Below, one piece after another: positions 23,925-36,934 of a DNA stretch of 64,000 nt. This stretch comes from Lumbricus terrestris. Taxonomy: Eukaryota; Annelida; Clitellata; Crassiclitellata; Lumbricidae. The DNA lies in contig OX457041.1 of assembly GCA_949752735.1 (NCBI GenBank), positions 28,031,400 to 28,095,399 of the forward strand, read 5' to 3'. Numbering within the stretch: the stretch's first letter is position 1; every line of letters begins with the position of its first letter. The translations under genes were made by a program, and so were the position numbers. The notes beneath the pieces were generated by a model that was given only the letters and a program-made list of their open reading frames with translations, was not told the DNA's origin and did not search any database.

Positions 23925-24895
23925 AGCATTTATAAAGCGCCTCTTACGGACTAGCTATTCAGAGGCGCTCTCAGCGTGACAGCCCCGAGGAAATAAAAAA
24001 GACTTCAAGCAGTGAAGGGCTGAAGATGACACCCCAATAAGATCCTACTACCTATAGTGGGAGGGAGGTCATTCCACATAGAAGGGCCTACAATGGCAAA
24101 GGCACGGTGTTGAGCCATGGCACTCCTTGCCCTTGGAACCAAGAGATCAAGTCGATCAGCAGATCGGAGAGGGCGGGAAGAGATTGCAGAGAGAGGGGTT
24201 TGTGCATCAAGTCACAAAGGTATTTAGCAGCATGTCGAGTTTGAGTTTTTGAAACTAAGAGCAGTACCTTGAATTGGATACGAGAGGCAACAGCTAGGAA
24301 GCCAGTGAAGAACATCAGTCATGTAGGTAGAAATGTGGGAGTAGCGAGGTAGACGAGCAATGAGTCTGGTTGCCTGGCTGCAAAGTTCATAACTGACAGA
24401 AGGGAGGATGAGCGAACTTTGGGGAGTCCAGTAGATATAGTGAGTTACACTAGTCAATTCGACAGCAAATGAAAGCCTAAACAATGGTTTTAAATACAGA
24501 AGAGGAAACAGATCATCTGATGGCTCTCAGACGCCCCAGGTGATAATAACATGAGCGTGTCAACTATGAGAGGTGATCAGAGAACGAAAGGGTGCTATCA
24601 AGAGTGACGCCCAAATCACGGACACTAGATGAAAATGTAAAGTCAGGGTACATTGAGGACAAGAGTGGAAAGTTATAAGTTTAAGGAGCTGTTGTTTAGT
24701 ACCAAACCAGATCAGGTGCATCTTAGTGGGATTAAAGCAAAGTCCGTTGGCCGACATCCAAGAGTGGAGATCATGTGACAAGGAGTCGATCAGTCCCACA
24801 AGAGCAACCTGATCAGCAGGAGGACCATGTACAAAGGTCTGGATATCGTCAGCATGCAGGTGACCAGTGGCTAAGTGTTTAGCAAATAAAGAAGG
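23925..24895 (-). pseudogene. CR1/L2-like LINE, 5'-truncated, minus strand
   Basis: In minus-strand order the frames read LHADDIQTF (reverse transcriptase ADD box, near 24850), HGPPADQ, VGLIDSLSHDLHSWM, NPTKMHLIWFGTKQQ, then AARLIARLPRYSHIS and VASRIQFKVLLLV, the conserved C-terminal order of CR1/L2-like LINE proteins. Frame changes between blocks show it is inactive. The 3' end (left) carries GAGCGCCTCTGAATAG-like sequence and GGCGCTTTATAAATGC. Upstream sequence is missing, as is usual for 5'-truncated copies. Confidence 0.8.
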
Positions 24896-25216
24896 AATGT
24901 GAGCAGTTTAAACTTTTGCCCAGCCATAGAGCGGACGGACGTGAACAGTAAGAAACAATATGCACGAACAAATTCTGGCAGGGCAAAATTTCTGGCAGGG
25001 CAACGAGCAGGGAAAAGTCTTTTTTACCCGGGTATTTGTCTGCCATGCCCTACCGCAGCGCCGCCACTGTTGGTAGGTCCTATCTGCAGCTGCTGTCTGA
25101 CGATCTGTTCATGCAACTTGCTATTCTAAGTTAAAACGTCACAATTCAGTAGGCCTACATTGTATATGCTGTGCTTTATAAAAATGGCGAATCAAAATAT
25201 TAATAAGGTGTTATAG
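24896..25216. other. Repeat-like stretch, no gene
   Basis: GCAGGGCAAAATTTCTGGC...GCCATGCCCTACC resembles a stretch inside the hAT-like element at about 10655-10760. Not classified further. Confidence 0.3.
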
Positions 25217-25405
25217 CAGTGGCGGCGCTAGGGGGGTTAAGCCCTCCCCTATCAGAGGCTAAGCCCCCCCCTAAAAAGTCCATCCGGAATTTTTTAACAT
25301 GCAAAACTGACATTTTCGACCGGATGACTAAAAAAAGTCGTCAGAAATTTTGGTGGATGAAAAATGAAAATGGAAAATTTCCTCCGGGAGGCTTCAACAA
25401 ATTGT
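25217..25405. mobile_element. CAGTGGCGGCGC-ended element fragment
   Basis: Begins CAGTGGCGGCGCTAGGGGGG and continues with TTAAGCC/TAAGCCCCC stretches, ATGCAAAACTGA and CGGATGACTAAAAA. These are shared with 52733-52938 before gene 4, which ends GGCGCCGCCACTG. The right end is lost at the junction with the next element. Confidence 0.5.
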
Positions 25406-26528
25406 TTGGCCAATATCTTGGCCAAAAGTTAGAATTTCGAAATGAAATTTTGCGGTCTTAAAGATAATTTATATTTACACATGATGGTCAGATTTAATCA
25501 AAATATTTCAAACACAACAAAAGTTACACCACTTTTAGTGAGGTCACCCATCGTTTTTTGACGATTTAAAAACGCGACGCAACAAAAAGTAACAAAAAAT
25601 CAATCCAATTATTCTGGCATATTGGCCAAAAGTAAGAATATCGAAATGAAATTTTGCAGGTTTAAAGACAATTCATATCTGCACATCATGGTCAGATTCA
25701 ATCAAAATATTTCAAACAGAACAAAAGTAATACCACTTTTAGGGAGGTCACCTACCTTTTTCGACGATTCAAAAACGAAACGCAGCAAAAAGAGTAACAA
25801 AAACCCGATTTTTTCTCATCTCAAATAATTGGTATCAAATAACCTTGATATTGCCAGATGATCATTATTATTACTATTTAAAAAAAGAAACAGGGTACCA
25901 GCGTAGCTGCGCGTCACTGAGAAGTCACTTAGCAAGATGACAATCAAATTGGCAAATAAGGAATCTGTCAGATTAAGTAACAGGTCCATCAAGAACTTTG
26001 CAAAGAGTCTCAAAAGAAGTGTTGGCACTGGTGGTGGGTACATTGAACACAAGTTGTGAAGCACTACCAAGTTCATTTGACAACAGTTATTTGAGATGAG
26101 ACTTAATAAATCGTATTTTTGTTACTTTTTGTTGCGTTTCGTTTTTGAATCGTCAAAAAACGGTGGGTGGTCTCGCTAAAAGTGTTATAACTTTTGTTGT
26201 GTTTGAAATATTTTGATGAAATCTGACAATCATGTGCAAATATGAATTTTCTTTAGGATTGTAAAATTGCATTTCGAAGTTATTACTTCTGGCCATGATA
26301 TTGGCAAAAAACATAAATTTTTGCGTCTCGTTTTTGAATCGTCAAATAACGGTGGGTGGCCTCGCTAAAAGTGTTATAACTTTTGTTGCGTTTGAAATAT
26401 TTTGATGAAATCTGATCATCATGCGTAAATATGAATTGTCTTGAAGTCTGTAAAATTTCATTTCGAAATTCTTACTTTTGGTCAAGATATTGACAAAAAA
26501 CCTAGGGGGTCTTTTTTGGCGCACCCTG
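25406..26528. mobile_element. Mariner-like non-autonomous element B, left-truncated
   Basis: Same family as 4642-5610: repeated ~200-bp arms (CCAATATCTTGGCC ... GATTCAAAAACG) and a central transposase tail relic (about 25937-26059; the frame ends GGYIEHKL in this copy). It ends GGCGCACCCTG followed by TA. The right arm is doubled. The right flank, TACAGTTGGCCATACAGAATCA, matches uninterrupted sequence upstream of gene 2 (near 12320), so the insertion postdates that duplication. Confidence 0.7.
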
Positions 26529-27380
26529 TACAGTTGGCCATACAGAATCATTTCAGAGTGCACTTGCACGTGATGCAAATCATGTATAATTGCATAGGCA
26601 CTGGAACACAGGCACGTGTGTTAATTCGCCTACATTATGGTTCCTGCTTGAAATGGTCTTATATAGCTAAATCCAATACATCCGGACAGTTCGCTGACTT
26701 CTGGATAACCCATCTTAATGGATTTCGGAAAATTCTTATTTTTATGATCTCAGATTAGCCTACATGCAGTGTCTGCAAACAAATGCGCACCCTACATGTA
26801 CATGATCCGAAACTGAATGTGATTTGCATCAAGTTTAATTGAAGAACCCCTCAACTAACTATCACTGACGATATATTTCTCCCTTTCGTTCTACCCAGGG
26901 ATGCATAAACGCATGTCTTGATACATTTTGCACTGTTCACATATACTGTAGGTAGGTGTACGATACATAGATACATTACATGCATACATTTCGATACGCA
27001 TATACATGTAGGTCGGCTACATTGATGCAATTCTCCATACGTTTCTATTGAACTACACAGTCATGTTGACAAAGATACATTTCTCCCTACGTTTCCTTCT
27101 ACACATGTTGACAAAGATACATTTCTCCATGGATTTCGCTCTTTCCAGCGATGGTGCTTTGTCTTTGTTCTGACTATTGTTGATTGGGGTCTGTTGAAGG
27201 GACTGCATGGCAGAGTGCACAAAATGTCTATCAGATTCTGTATTTGTAATAAGAGTCAGTCAGGAAGTAATCAACATGTCCTGTGACACAATTATGGTCT
27301 TTTATTCAGGACCTTGTTCACGTCCTTTGCACGTCCAATGGCCAAAACGCTGGAAAAGAAAGCCTACCATACGTTCCATT

Positions 27381-28364
<984 letters not shown>

Positions 28365-28670
28365 GTTCCATTAACAGACGTGGAAGAGCTTTATTTACTG
28401 TTGCGCAGGTCTTCCGCACAGACGCCGACATAATCTGGCGATTATAGGCCTACCAATCATATCGCTTGTAAAAATAGAATTAAATCTTGTCTCGTTGTAG
28501 GCAATGTGACACACAATTATCTCATTAGACAATTAAACGACTCTCATGGACAGGATGCATTGAATTGTACGCCTACGCCATCCAGATGTAGGCCTACCCC
28601 ACTCAATTCCTCAAAATGACAGCCCAGATTTCATGACACTCATCATGCAGGTCTACACGGCATGCATGTC

Positions 28671-28677
28671 TATAAAG
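28671..28677 (+). promoter_or_regulatory. TATA-like box of innexin gene 3
   Basis: TATAAAG is 62 bp before the ATG at 28733, in the shared proximal block (CACCAAGTAACTACCGG, as in gene 2). Confidence 0.55.
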
Positions 28678-28732
28678 CACCAAGTAACTACCGGGTAACC
28701 AGGATTAAGAAAGTTAATGGTCATCTGAAGTA

Positions 28733-28942
28733 ATGGATAAACTTTTGACGCTGATTGGCGACATACAACATGTCAAGTTGGGCGGCGCAGATAGCTTCGC
28801 TGACCAACTGAACTGTAAATACACGGTCTTTGTTCTGTCGATCTTCGCCATCATTGCCACCGCCAGGGTCTACGTCAGCGAACCCATCAGCTGTTTGCCT
28901 TCAGGGCTTATTCTGGAGAGTCATATTCCGTTTGTCGATAAG
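28733..28942 (+). CDS. Innexin gene 3, exon 1 (residues 1-70)
   Basis: Encodes the N-terminus MDKLLTLIGDIQHVKLGG, membrane segment 1 (about 29-49) and the first part of loop 1. The first loop cysteine C54 is kept, but the extra cysteine two residues later in genes 1, 2 and 4 (CYCP/CFCP) is lost: this copy reads PISCLPSGLILESHIPF. D9/D10 of the paralogs is G9-D10 here. It ends AAG|GTATTG, phase 0, and joins 37736-38731 for a 401-residue protein. It pairs with exon 1 of gene 2 (DSFADQ, FAIIAT, LES). Confidence 0.92.
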
Positions 28943-29039
28943 GTATTGTATTTGGTTGCATAGCTGTCTGAGAGTTTGATGAACAATTGAACACAGTCTA
29001 AGTAACGTTCCTACACAAACAGCAACAACGATCACCTCG

Positions 29040-29335
29040 AATGCTAGACCTACTACTACCAGTCTACCACCACTGCAGCCCTTGATCTTACGCGCAAAAG
29101 TATCCTATTATAGACTAGCAGGTCTACCAGTAGTAATAATAGCATAGTTGTCGTTGTTTTTATTAAAACAACAACAACTACTACTACCTCTACTACCACT
29201 ACTACTAGCAGTGGAAGGAATAGAAGTAGTAGGCCTAGTATAGTAGTAGGCTAGGAGAAGCAGCAGCAGCAACAGCAGTAGCAGTAGTAACAGCAGCAGC
29301 AGCAGCAGCAGTAGTAGTAATAATAATAATGACGA
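29040..29335 (+). repeat. Triplet-repeat block in intron of gene 3
   Basis: An ACT-rich part (about 29166-29210) is followed by an AGC/AGT-rich part (about 29251-29325), so the two halves are roughly complementary and could pair in single strands. It lies at the same intron position as the arrays of the other three genes. Confidence 0.85.
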
Positions 29336-29600
29336 CAATTTCTATGGCACCGTAACACAGCACATGCCGTTACAAAGGCGCCTCTACAAACACAAACGCA
29401 ATCAGTCAAAGGTACGCCTTAGAAAACTTATATATCTTCAGTCGAGATCTGAAAGCCTCAACTGAGTTGGCCGAACGAACAGAGGTAGGCAGACTGTTCC
29501 AACAGCGGGGTCCAGCAGTTGAAAAAACGCGCTCCCCGAAGCTTGTCCTGGTCCTACGCACATAAGCCTACAGATCTCTTTTCACACCGGATCTCAGCGC
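29336..29600 (-). pseudogene. CR1/L2-like LINE 3' end (-)
   Basis: The minus-strand frame reads GERVFSTAGPRCWNSLPTSV and continues RSANSVEAFRSRLK to a stop. This is the classic C-terminal block (FxxxGPxxWNSLP...FRxxLK) of these LINEs. The 3' tail abuts the triplet block. Confidence 0.75.
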
Positions 29601-31249
29601 AAGTCCAGCACCTGACGAGGCCGTCTGCACGCAGTAGGATTTGAGGTCGCCCGGTATAGTAGGCTACTATAATTTGTTGCTGTTGGTGCTGTTCAACTTG
29701 TTCTATAGTTGCAGCTTCGAGTAAACTAATTAGCGACGTTCTCTTTGCAAGGTGAAATAAGATTTAAGTTAATTATGCTCCGAAGTTCATCAGTATTTGA
29801 GGTGACTAGGCAATTTGGAGCCGGACAAAATTTGTCCGGCTGCAAATTGCCTAGTCAATTTAATTACTCGAAGTGAGCATCTCGAGGCTGGGAAATTGGA
29901 AAAGGACATTTTCGAAGCGGATACTTCGGAGCGGACCTTTCAAAGGCGGCACATCGGAGAGGATAATTCGTAGCAAATAGAATTTCGTGTGAAATTAGTA
30001 TTCGTATTTTAGTGGCGTCAAACGATCATTCACTATACTCTTCCAGAGCCTAAAATAAAATAGTAACATCAAAGGCCTATATACGGCGATCCAAGACGGG
30101 TCTCAAACGGCGGTCAGGCATTAAATGCACAGCACTATATAAATTTTATTTAGTATTAGGGAGAATTGCTACATGATCTGACTTCCTTTGAACATAAAAC
30201 AAACGCTGCTTTGATCAGTATAATTAATAATTATATATACAGTACCGAGTTTGTCAAACTAGCATTGTGTAGGTTTAACATCTGTCACAAAAATAACCGC
30301 AAAATTTATGGAATCAGAGAAATGTAAAAGAATGCGAACATGCCAAGGTTGCCTTCATCACGTGGGCGTGAAAACGGTGCAGAAAAGAGACTTGGAGACG
30401 CTCTGATCGTACTTGCTAATGTTACTGCCACACAGCAATGAGAGATACATGTAGTGACGTTGCCTTCTCAACATTCACACGCAGCATAAAATATATACTG
30501 AGCACCTGGTGATCAATCATCACTTATTCATCAGGCTTCTTCAGAACCAGTCAAAGCGATTACGCAGTCATCCATGTTGAATTTGAATGAGTCAGTGCCA
30601 GGAACCGTACCGAAAATAGAAACCACCAACATAACGGAAGATGATATCCGCAGCTTCCACCTCAGGTCGACGACGTCATCTTCAACCTGCATGGGCTTCA
30701 AAATGCGTTAAATGGTCAACCCTTCATGCAAATTAGCTTTACTTTTTAAATAGGTCTACTCGTCTGAGTGTCTACGACATTTGACCGCTCTGTATAGTCT
30801 GCTCCCAATTACCTGGCTCCCAACTGGCCATTCTCAATTTCAAGTTCCGAATCGCTCTAGATCCGTCAACGAAGAATGTCATGATAGCTAGAAATAGAAC
30901 TCTAAGTTTGAAGCAGAAGAAAAAGCTCTACTACAACATCGAGATTTGGTAGTTTGCCTCCTGATTACAACTGTTAGGCCTACAGCTACTTTTGAACATG
31001 TACTAATTAAATGCGCACTATTTAAAAATAGCGAAAGCTGTACACAAGTTAACAAAATTAGTGATCATTAAGTATCTGAAGTTGTAAAAAAAACCTGTTA
31101 CTAGCACTTAACAAAACGAGCATAAAATAGTCAACCTATGACAATTTCTAAACAGTGCGAGCAAACTATTAAAAAATATCGAACGAAATAAATAGTCCGA
31201 TAAAAAATTGATATAAAAATTGTTATTTCTCCATCAAAAATTTTTTTGT
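29601..31249. other. Gene 3 intron, partly shared with gene 2 intron
   Basis: 30648-31170 is paralogous to 14590-15130. The part 29600-30640 has no match in gene 2 and no recognisable gene. Confidence 0.5.
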
Positions 31250-31480
31250 GGGGCGCGGTGGTGTAGTGGTGGCGTCGTTGCCTTGAAGCCGGAAGGTTCG
31301 AGGTTCGAATCCACCTCGCCGCGTAAGGACCTTGGGCAAGTCTTTCACTCACAATTGCTCAGCGCTTCGGCGTGAAACTCCGATGCAGTGTCCGCTCTGC
31401 ATTCGGGAGCGCCTCTGAGTAGAGAGCTTGAAGGGGCGCTATAACAAGTGCGCATACAAACAAACAAACAAACAAACAAA
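31250..31480 (+). mobile_element. tRNA-derived SINE (+), full length
   Basis: Head GGGGCGCGGTGGTGTAGTGG with A box, B box GGTTCGAATCC at about 31302, body with ACCTTGGGCAAGTC and CAATTGCTCAGCGC, tail GGGAGCGCCTCTGAGTAG...GGGGCGCTATAAC and terminal (CAAA)n. The gene 2 intron is empty at this point (around 15178), so insertion followed duplication. Confidence 0.92.
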
Positions 31481-31574
31481 AATATCATCCAATTAGCAAT
31501 GCCCGTGTAATAGTTCGACTACCCATCCACTGATCTAATGTCCATCCAACAAAATTGACCCAAGGCCATAGGCT

Positions 31575-32417
31575 ATATAGCCAGGATTTTACTTCGGAGG
31601 GGTGTTTACTGTTTACTCGACTTTGAGCAAGCCGACAAGCAACCGAATAAACTAAGCAAAGAGTACAGAGGAGGATTTATTATATAATCTAAACCTATAA
31701 AAGAAAAACTGTAACAGTGTGGTTGATCAAAAATCTTCTGACCCATGCGACCGATTTTTTCAAAAAAATTACAAAACAACTTCTTAGCACCCCCTAAAAA
31801 CACAGACGGGGTTCGCGATCCAAAAATCTTACCTTTTCTCGAGTTTGAAACATTTAATTTTCTATCACAATGCTAACGCGTGTGTTTAAGACGCCATTTG
31901 CATTCAACCATCATTTTCAACAGACATTGAAACCATCGATGATATAAATTATTGATGATTGAAACCAGTATATTAATGACGTCATGGCCGATTTTAAAAA
32001 TATAGCGCGTTATCCCGTTAATCAATATCTATACCGTGTCGTATGTATCAGAAGCCGATTTAAGACGCAATAATTTTCGCCGATCGGTTTTCAACGAACC
32101 AATAGATTTTTAACTCATTTTTCGCCGAGGGCAGATCTTTTGGCACGCGGTTTCGCAAAAATGCTGACTATAGCGTAAACATGGACGGGTGGGAGCTGGG
32201 TTGGACCGAAAACCTAAATTTCACGGGCAACGCCGGGCACCCAAAGTGGTTGGACCGGGTTGGGCCCGATGGAAGAAAGCGAGGTGCGAAGGGCGGCGTG
32301 GGAGCGGAGTCAGGCGTGGCGGGGGACGAAAACCGAAATTTCTCGGGCGTGGGAGCGTGGTCAGGCGTGACTGGGAACCAAAATCCGAAATTTCCCGGGC
32401 AACTCCGGGTAATTCAG
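31575..32417 (-). mobile_element. CTAGCTG...ACCCGGCGTTGC-type repeat, inverted, in intron of gene 3
   Basis: Reverse-complement counterpart of 15627-16340 in gene 2. The purine-rich GGTTGGACCGGGTTGGGCCC part and CCGGGCAACTCCGGGTAATT are at the right end. Open frames here come from the G-rich repeat and are not conserved as protein. Confidence 0.65.
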
Positions 32418-33481
32418 CCAGTGTCAGATAAACAAAAGAGGTTCAAAATGAAATCCTTTTAGTCCTAGCATCATGAATGTGTTAGTAAATGCATTATTTA
32501 ACTACAGCATCATTTCATTTGAGGGGTATTCAAAACCCAAAAAACCTAGCTACGGCCTTGAAATGATCAGCCACTTCTTTTTAGGGCTGCCAACCGTCCC
32601 GGATTCGCCGGGACAGTCCCGGAATCGACCCTGTTTGTCCCGTGTTCCAGATTGATATCGAATTGTCCCGGAATTTGGTCCAGAGATCCACTTAGCACAA
32701 TTATTGTTCCTATTAATTTTTGTTTACCAAACTCGGCCATTTGTACGATGATTTTTTCCGTTCTACTTTCTATAAACCTATACATTACATTGTTGGCTGA
32801 ACATCGGGAGTTAGAGTCTTCAAAACTTTACAAAATAATCACTGACCATCGGCTTTCAGTTTAGCATATTGTGTTTAGTTTTAATGCTTTTTTGTGAGAG
32901 AGCGTTCAGCATTATGAACGATGTTGTCTAGCAATCGCAATTACCTGAGCACCGAGAGTTCACCAACCTTATTAAAGCACAGCTGTTAGCATGACATGTA
33001 CTGATATCTGCGACTTTGTGCCCAGTGTTCTGAAACTGCTTAACGACCATAAGTAGGCCCTAGAATAGGTCCTAAGATTAATATAAATTCTGCTCTCCGG
33101 TCGCAGACCTATGAGCCTACGTTACCTACGAACTTCCCTCAATTTGGGTTCATATATCTTACTCTAATGAGCCTAGGTGACTGGAGCCTGAAATGTTTTG
33201 TCTTGAGGTTGATTTTTGTCTTAAATTTAGACTATAAAATTAAGTCTAAATTATTAAGGACTTTTTAGTAGATTGTAGATGTAGATGCTATTCTGGGCTT
33301 ACACAACATTTGCTACCTCATGCGCTTCTGTGGATTGTGTAAATTGGTAGGGCCTAATGGCACAACGAGTGGCTGAAGGCGTCCCGGAATGGAATACTCA
33401 AAAGTTGACAGTCCTACTTCTTTTCCGCCCAACCACATATCAATCCATTCATCCACTCACCAAGTTATCCATTTAAACCAT
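32418..33481. other. Gene 3 intron, repeat-derived
   Basis: 32583-32700 begins AGGGCTGCCAACCGTCCCGG, which looks like the terminus of a DNA element without a matching far end. 32975-33415 is the block shared with 11791-12260. 33415-33480 resumes paralogy with gene 2 intron. No gene. Confidence 0.45.
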
Positions 33482-34275
33482 AGATGTAAAAAACGATGAA
33501 AATAAAATATTAAACAAACAGAAAAAATACTTTTTTCGAAAAATAAAAAAAGACAACAAAACGCTAAAATTGGAAACGGAAAATAATTTGCCTTTGTTAC
33601 ATCTAAAACTTCATTTAAAGCTTAAAACCTTGCTTATGCAATTTTATCTTAATCTGCAAATAACACAACTTTATTATTAGGCCAAAATTAATTGGTATAA
33701 GTAACATTAGGGCTAATCTACCACAGTCATTTTTTCTTATAACTTTGGCTTGATAGGAAATTCAGAAAAATTAAAGATAATGAATTTTTTCAAATTTAAA
33801 TTGTAAACATAATTCCACATAAGTTCATGCTGATCGACATAACGCAATTAAAATCTAATCAGGAGCAAAGACCATATATGTGTTCTAAATTGGATATTGT
33901 ACAATTTGTACTTAAAATTGTTACTTATAAGTTTTAATTATAGGCCCAAGAATTTTATATCAAAATAACTCTTACAAATTTCATTTCTTGAAGGGACCTG
34001 CTACATGTATTTCTCAAATGATGACTTAAACAATTACATAATAACACTATAATTGTCTGAATTAGCTTAATCCTGAGAGTACGGTAAAACGTATGGAATA
34101 TCAGACAAAAAATGAAAGTAATGAAAATAATAATAGTCAGTAAATAAATAAATAAATAAAGTAACCTAAAAAATAAAAAAAAACGATAAAACACCGATGC
34201 GAAAAATAAAAAACCAAAACGACGCTTTTTTGGTAGAGAATAAAAAACGAAAAAACGTTTTTTGCAAAGTCTAAG
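33482..34275. mobile_element. 794-bp insertion flanked by an 11-bp direct repeat
   Basis: ATTTAAACCAT occurs at 33471-33481 and 34276-34286, and gene 2 intron has one copy at the corresponding point (about 15354). The interior is very A+T-rich. It starts AGATGTAAAAAACGATG, a motif also present in the gene 1 intron near 1792. Class unknown. Confidence 0.6.
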
Positions 34276-34286
34276 ATTTAAACCAT

Positions 34287-34885
34287 CATCCATCCCATTG
34301 TCCGTCATCTACTCACTAACCCACCTTTCCATCCCTCAATTCATTCTTCTCTACTTCTGTCCCTCATTCCAAACGTCCATCTAGATTTGGGCTATATTGT
34401 GTAAGCATGCATCTGATTGTATCCTTGCTGCTTATTTAATTGTGCGTGTTCACATACTAGGACAATAGTTTTATTATTGACAATTCATGGGATCGAATTG
34501 ATTAGGCCTACGCTTTATTTGCACTAATACTTCTTTGCTCATGAAATCAGAATTATATATACAATATGAATCATTATATGATATCATGAGCAATAAAGTA
34601 TTATATATATTTATGGCATTATAAGCCATATAATAATATCTTTTCTTTCTTCCGTCAAGCGTTTTGCGTTAACGCTGAGGCATTTACATGACGTAGGGCT
34701 ATCGTCGTATCCACCTATATATTTATTTACATGTATATATTATATAGAATATATTATGTATATATATAGGCCTATATTCAAATATAAGTTGCGATATAGG
34801 CCATCTGCAAAACACTTGATAGCGGTGTGTTCAATGTTAGACTGTGCATAAGGTTCTATAAGGCAGCGCTACGCATTTAGCCTAT
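34287..34885. other. Gene 3 intron, shared with gene 2
   Basis: Continues the CATCCATCCCATTGTCCGTC stretch and ends at TGTTCAATGTTAGACTGTGC, the empty site of the hAT-like MITE at 16453. Confidence 0.5.
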
Positions 34886-35090
34886 TGCTCGCATTTGCTA
34901 TAGCACCCTTTCAATCTCACTACTCAGAGGCGCTTCCGACTACAGCGCGAACACTGCATGTGAGTTTCCGCCAAAGTGCCCGAACAATTGCAAGTGAACG
35001 ACTTGCTCAAGGTCGTATACGCGGTGGCTTGAGGTGTAGTCGAACCTGGAACCCTCCGGCTCCAAGGCACCGAACACCATGGCGCCCCGA
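34886..35090 (-). mobile_element. tRNA-derived SINE (-), shared with gene 2 intron
   Basis: Same insertion and orientation as 16765-16976. Internal deletions occur near the tRNA head. Its presence in genes 2 and 3 and absence from gene 1 marks common ancestry of those two introns. Confidence 0.8.
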
Positions 35091-35481
35091 ATGTGGCAGG
35101 GTCACACGCTGTAGCCGCAGTTTTTTTTATGATATCCCGCGCTGACAAATACGGTAGAAGGCGGATGTTCCCACTATTCTTTTCGTTAACGTGACGCTGC
35201 CCCATACCACTTTACTCAATCGTGGGAAACGGATTAGAAACGAATGGGCGCTTACTTAAAAAAGCATATGAGCCGGGTAATTTCTGCTTAAACAATCTTG
35301 ACATATAAAAACGTCTCGGACAAAAAACGCGTAGCCTACATATGCAAATTATATATACTTATATAACCTATGACTATAGTCCTAAACTCTGTGGTTTATA
35401 AAGTGTGGTGGCATAAAATGCAAGTAATACAAGCTTATATTTCAGCATGTTGGGCTATTTACTCTCGATACTCCAATTATA

Positions 35482-36644
35482 CAGGGAGCGCCAAAAAAAG
35501 ACCCCCTAGGTTTTTTGCCAATATCTTGACCAAAAGTAAGAATTTCCAAATGAAATTTTACAGTCTTAAAGACAATTCATATATACACATAATGGTCAGA
35601 TTTCATCAAAATGTTCCTAGCAGAACAAAAGTTATATCACTTTTAGTGAGGCCACCCACCGTTTTTTTGACGATTCAAAAACGCGACGCAATAAAAAGTA
35701 ACAAAAACCAATCTAATTATTCTGGCCAATATCTTGGCCAAAAGTTTAAATATCGAAATGAAATTTTACAGGCGTAAAGACAATTCATATCTGCACATGG
35801 TGGTCAGATTCCATCAAAATATTTCTAACGGAACAAAAGTTTTACCACTTTTAGTGAGGCCACCCCCGTTCCTTGACGATTCAGCAAAAAGTAAGTAGCA
35901 AAAACACGATTTTATTAAGTCTCATCTTAAATAATTGTTATCAGATGGCCTTGATATTGCCAGATGATCATTATTATTACAATTTAAAAAGAAACAGGGT
36001 ACCAGCGATGCTGCACGTCACTGAGAAGTCACTTAGCAAGATGACAATCAAATTGGTAAATAAGGAATCTGTCAGGTTAATCAGGGGTCCATCAAGAACT
36101 TTGCAAAGATACTCAAAAGAAGTTCTGGCACTGATGGTGGGCACATTGAACACAAGTTGTGAAGCACTACCAAGTTCATTTCACAACAGTTATTTGAGAT
36201 TTGACATGATAAAATCGTGTTTTGTTACTTTCTGCTGTGTTTCGTTTTTGAATCGTCAAAAAACGGTGGGTGGCCTCACTAAAAGTGGTATAACCTTTGT
36301 TCTGTTTGAAATATTTCGATGAAATAATTTTACCTTCATGTGTAAATATGAATTGTCTTTGAGCCTGTATAATTTCATTTTGAAATTCGTACTTTTGGTC
36401 AAGATATTGGTAAAAAACCTGATTTTTTGGCGTTTCGTTTTTGAATCGCCAAAAAACGGTGGGTGTCCTCACTAAAAGTGGTATAACTTTTGTTTTGTTT
36501 GAGATATTTTGATGAAATCTGGCCACAATGTGTAAATATGAATTGTCTATATTCTATAAGCCTGCAAAATTTCATTTTGAAATTCTTACTTTTGGTCAAG
36601 ATATTGTGAAAAAAACCTAGGGGGGTCTTTTTTGGCGCACCCTG
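35482..36644. mobile_element. Mariner-like non-autonomous element C in intron of gene 3
   Basis: CAGGGAGCGCC...GGCGCACCCTG flanked by TA on both sides. The gene 2 intron has the uninterrupted site CAATTATACATG. It has repeated ~200-bp arms (two at each side) and a frameshifted transposase-tail relic near 36041-36163. Same family as elements A and B. Confidence 0.85.
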
Positions 36645-36934
36645 TACATGAAGGTTTGACGGTAGCGTTTCCTTAACAGAATTAGACCTTCGTTAATTAA
36701 TGTATTATTCATTATTTATATTTTGATGAAATCTGGCCACAATGTGTAAATATGAATTGTCTATATTCTATAAGCCTGTAAAATTTCATTTTGAAATTAT
36801 TACTTTTGGTCAAGATATTGTCACAAAACCTAGGGGGGTCTCTTTTGGCGCACCCTGTACATGAAAGTTTTGACGGTAGCGTTTCCTTGACAGAATTAGA
36901 CCGTCATTAATTAATGTATTATTCATTGGTTAAC
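36507..36934. repeat. 214-bp tandem duplication over the right end of element C
   Basis: The stretch GATGAAATCTGGCCACAATG recurs at 36511 and 36725. The copies run through the element's terminus CACCCTG and into the intron sequence with AATTAGACC. It arose after element C inserted. Confidence 0.85.

Noticed and set aside
32181..32462. Gly/Arg-rich frames of 80-93 codons
   Set aside because: They lie in the G-rich strand of a dispersed repeat whose other copies do not keep the frames.
34885..35205. Overlapping frames on both strands around 35 kb
   Set aside because: They coincide with the minus-strand SINE and its flanks, and similar frames at 16.8 kb derive from the same SINE.
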